Below are positions 30,992-31,949 of a stretch of DNA of 31,949 nt, piece by piece. The DNA is taken from assembly GCF_964259225.1 (NCBI RefSeq), contig NZ_CAXVKN010000025.1; one strand, given 5' to 3'. A program made the position numbers and the translations under genes. How positions within the stretch are numbered: position 1 is the first letter of the stretch; the number at the start of each line of letters is the position of its first letter. The notes under the pieces are model-generated. The model searched no databases and had not been told where the DNA came from. It was given only the letters and a program-made list of their open reading frames with translations. The DNA comes from Catenibacterium mitsuoka_A. Its GTDB lineage: Bacteria; Bacillota_I; Bacilli_A; Erysipelotrichales; Coprobacillaceae.

Positions 30992-31588
30992 TTATAGTTT
31001 AATTTCTTCATCACATCTTGAAGCAAGTTCTAAATCATGTGTGACCATAATGACTATCTTACCTTTTCTAGATAACTTATAGAGAATATCAAAGACGATA
31101 TCTCTATTTTCTTTATCTAGGTTACCCGTTGGTTCATCACATAATATGATTTTTGTATCATGTAATAAGAGTCTTGCCAGGGCAATTCTTTGTTGCTGTC
31201 CACCTGATAACTTATATATCTTTTGTGTTATTGGTGTTTCTATACCCACTTGTTTTAATACCTCAGGAATAAGAGAATATTGATCTTTCTTTAAAATCAT
31301 CTTTAGATTCTGTTCTATTGTTTCATTCTCTATTAATGCATAATTTTGGAATAAGAAACCAATAGTATGTTTGTATAACTTTTGAATACTTTTAGGTTCT
31401 TTATCATCTATAAGTATGCTTCCTTGATCTTTCTTTTCTAAGAATCCTAATAGATATAATAATGTGGTTTTACCACAACCTGAAGGTCCAGTAATCGCGT
31501 AAATATGATTATCTTCAAAGGTATAACTAAAGTCCTGGATAATAGGTTTATCATAACTTTTATATAAATGAGATACTTTTAGACTCAT
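30992..31588 (-). CDS. ABC transporter ATP-binding protein (bacteriocin export/MacB type)
   Basis: This 198-residue stand-alone ATPase has Walker A GPSGCGKTT (residues 34-42), Q-loop FLFQNYALIENE, signature LSGGQQQRIALARLLL, Walker B IILCDEPTGNLD and H-loop VTHDLE. The compact size and the LSGGQQQR plus EPTGNLD pattern match the LolD/MacB group, including ATPases of lactococcin-972-type loci. It overlaps the permease gene by 4 bp (ATGA), and AAGGAGATGA is its ribosome binding site. The two should form an exporter or a membrane-extraction (immunity) machine. Nearness to the LytTR locus suggests a link, but it is convergent and not under the same operator. Confidence 0.9.
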   Translation of the reverse strand: MSLKVSHLYKSYDKPIIQDFSYTFEDNHIYAITGPSGCGKTTLLYLLGFLEKKDQGSILIDDKEPKSIQKLYKHTIGFLFQNYALIENETIEQNLKMILKKDQYSLIPEVLKQVGIETPITQKIYKLSGGQQQRIALARLLLHDTKIILCDEPTGNLDKENRDIVFDILYKLSRKGKIVIMVTHDLELASRCDEEIKL

Positions 31589-31917
31589 GTTAATTCATCT
31601 CCTTTAAGACAAGAAATTACCTTGATCTTTTCTAAGGCATAAATGAGAAGTAAAGAGAGAAGCCAATCTACCATCAATATCATAATGATCATGATTGGAT
31701 GAATAGTATGAATAAATAATGAAAGTAGAAGCAGTAACACATAACATATACTTTCCAACATGATATATTCCTGATATCTCTTGAAGAAAGAAATACCATG
31801 AATCTTTAATACAGAAATCTTCATAATTGATTTCTTGAAATAGAAGAAGATATATTCATAAATTAATATCAACAGTAAGCGCCAAATAATATAGTGGATA
31901 GAAATAGACCTCATCAT
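31585..31917 (-). pseudogene. C-terminal part of an ABC permease (DUF1430-like), 5' part missing or frameshifted
   Basis: This 110-residue reading has about three transmembrane helices (WRLLLILIYEYIFFYF, then ICYVLLLLLSLFI, then a third) and the segment KISVLKIHGISFFKRY between the first two. That pattern resembles the C-terminal end of bacteriocin-associated integral membrane permeases (DUF1430/TIGR01654 type), which are normally several hundred residues. The first ATGs (31917, 31914) have no ribosome binding site, and an in-frame TAA sits at 31929-31927. A neighbouring frame is open to the window edge and ends with TAA at 31919. The upstream part is probably in that frame, pointing to a frameshift, or belongs to another gene beyond the window. 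Confidence 0.55.
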
Positions 31918-31949
31918 ATTAGATAATTAAAGTGTTTTTAGATACTAAA

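Overview
The window looks like a piece of chromosome from an AT-rich, low-GC Gram-positive gut anaerobe. Supporting signs are strong AGGAGG ribosome binding sites, sigma-A promoters that are often extended -10, MEP-pathway isoprenoid genes (ispG, ispH), a MarR plus heterodimeric ABC exporter operon, pyrBI, and AgrC/LytTR signalling. The mix suggests Erysipelotrichia (for example a Catenibacterium- or Holdemanella-like organism). That assignment is inference; no rRNA gene or other decisive marker is present.

Layout. 1-5.4 kb is housekeeping: a Nif3-like metal protein and a Nudix hydrolase, a leftward ispH-HAD phosphatase pair, then a DEAD-box helicase overlapping endonuclease IV (nfo). 5.4-6.0 kb is an AT-rich gap with degenerate repeats, the last of which supplies the promoter of a lone Schlafen-AlbA_2/ATPase regulator (6.0-7.3 kb). 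7.3-8.8 kb is leftward ispG and rpsT. 8.9-12.7 kb is a rightward operon of fmt, pyrimidine-nucleoside phosphorylase, a second HAD phosphatase and an AIM24-family protein. A leftward maltose-type O-acetyltransferase and rightward pyrBI follow. 14.9-19.0 kb is a marR-ABC-ABC drug-efflux operon with a clear palindromic operator in its promoter.

19.0-21.3 kb is an accessory patch: a decayed membrane-protein remnant, a Cys-rich DUF5131 (phage Gp37/Gp68) protein, and an Abi_2/AbiF-type HEPN protein. The AbiF-type gene carries near its 3' end a good sigma-A promoter that reads into a short structured transcript with its own terminator, a candidate antitoxin or partner RNA. 21.3-26.8 kb holds a lipoprotein, a MATE pump, signal peptidase I, an unusual HPr-kinase/PEP-carboxykinase-like P-loop protein and a short-chain dehydrogenase. 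The last two have catabolite-responsive (cre-like) sites upstream.

26.8-31.9 kb is the most interesting part: a self-contained, peptide-signalling-like locus. A leftward LytTR response regulator and an AgrC-like sensor without a recognisable ATP-binding domain sit between two rightward transcription units. Both units begin with the same 21-bp-periodic direct repeat placed identically relative to the -10 box. One unit encodes a small membrane-anchored protein. The other encodes a secreted protein followed by three paralogous four-helix membrane proteins, one with a likely frameshift. A leftward ABC ATPase and a permease C-terminal fragment of the kind seen in bacteriocin export/immunity loci close the window. 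My reading is a LytTR-controlled bacteriocin-like (or envelope-stress) locus with a tandem immunity-type family; this is inference from organisation.
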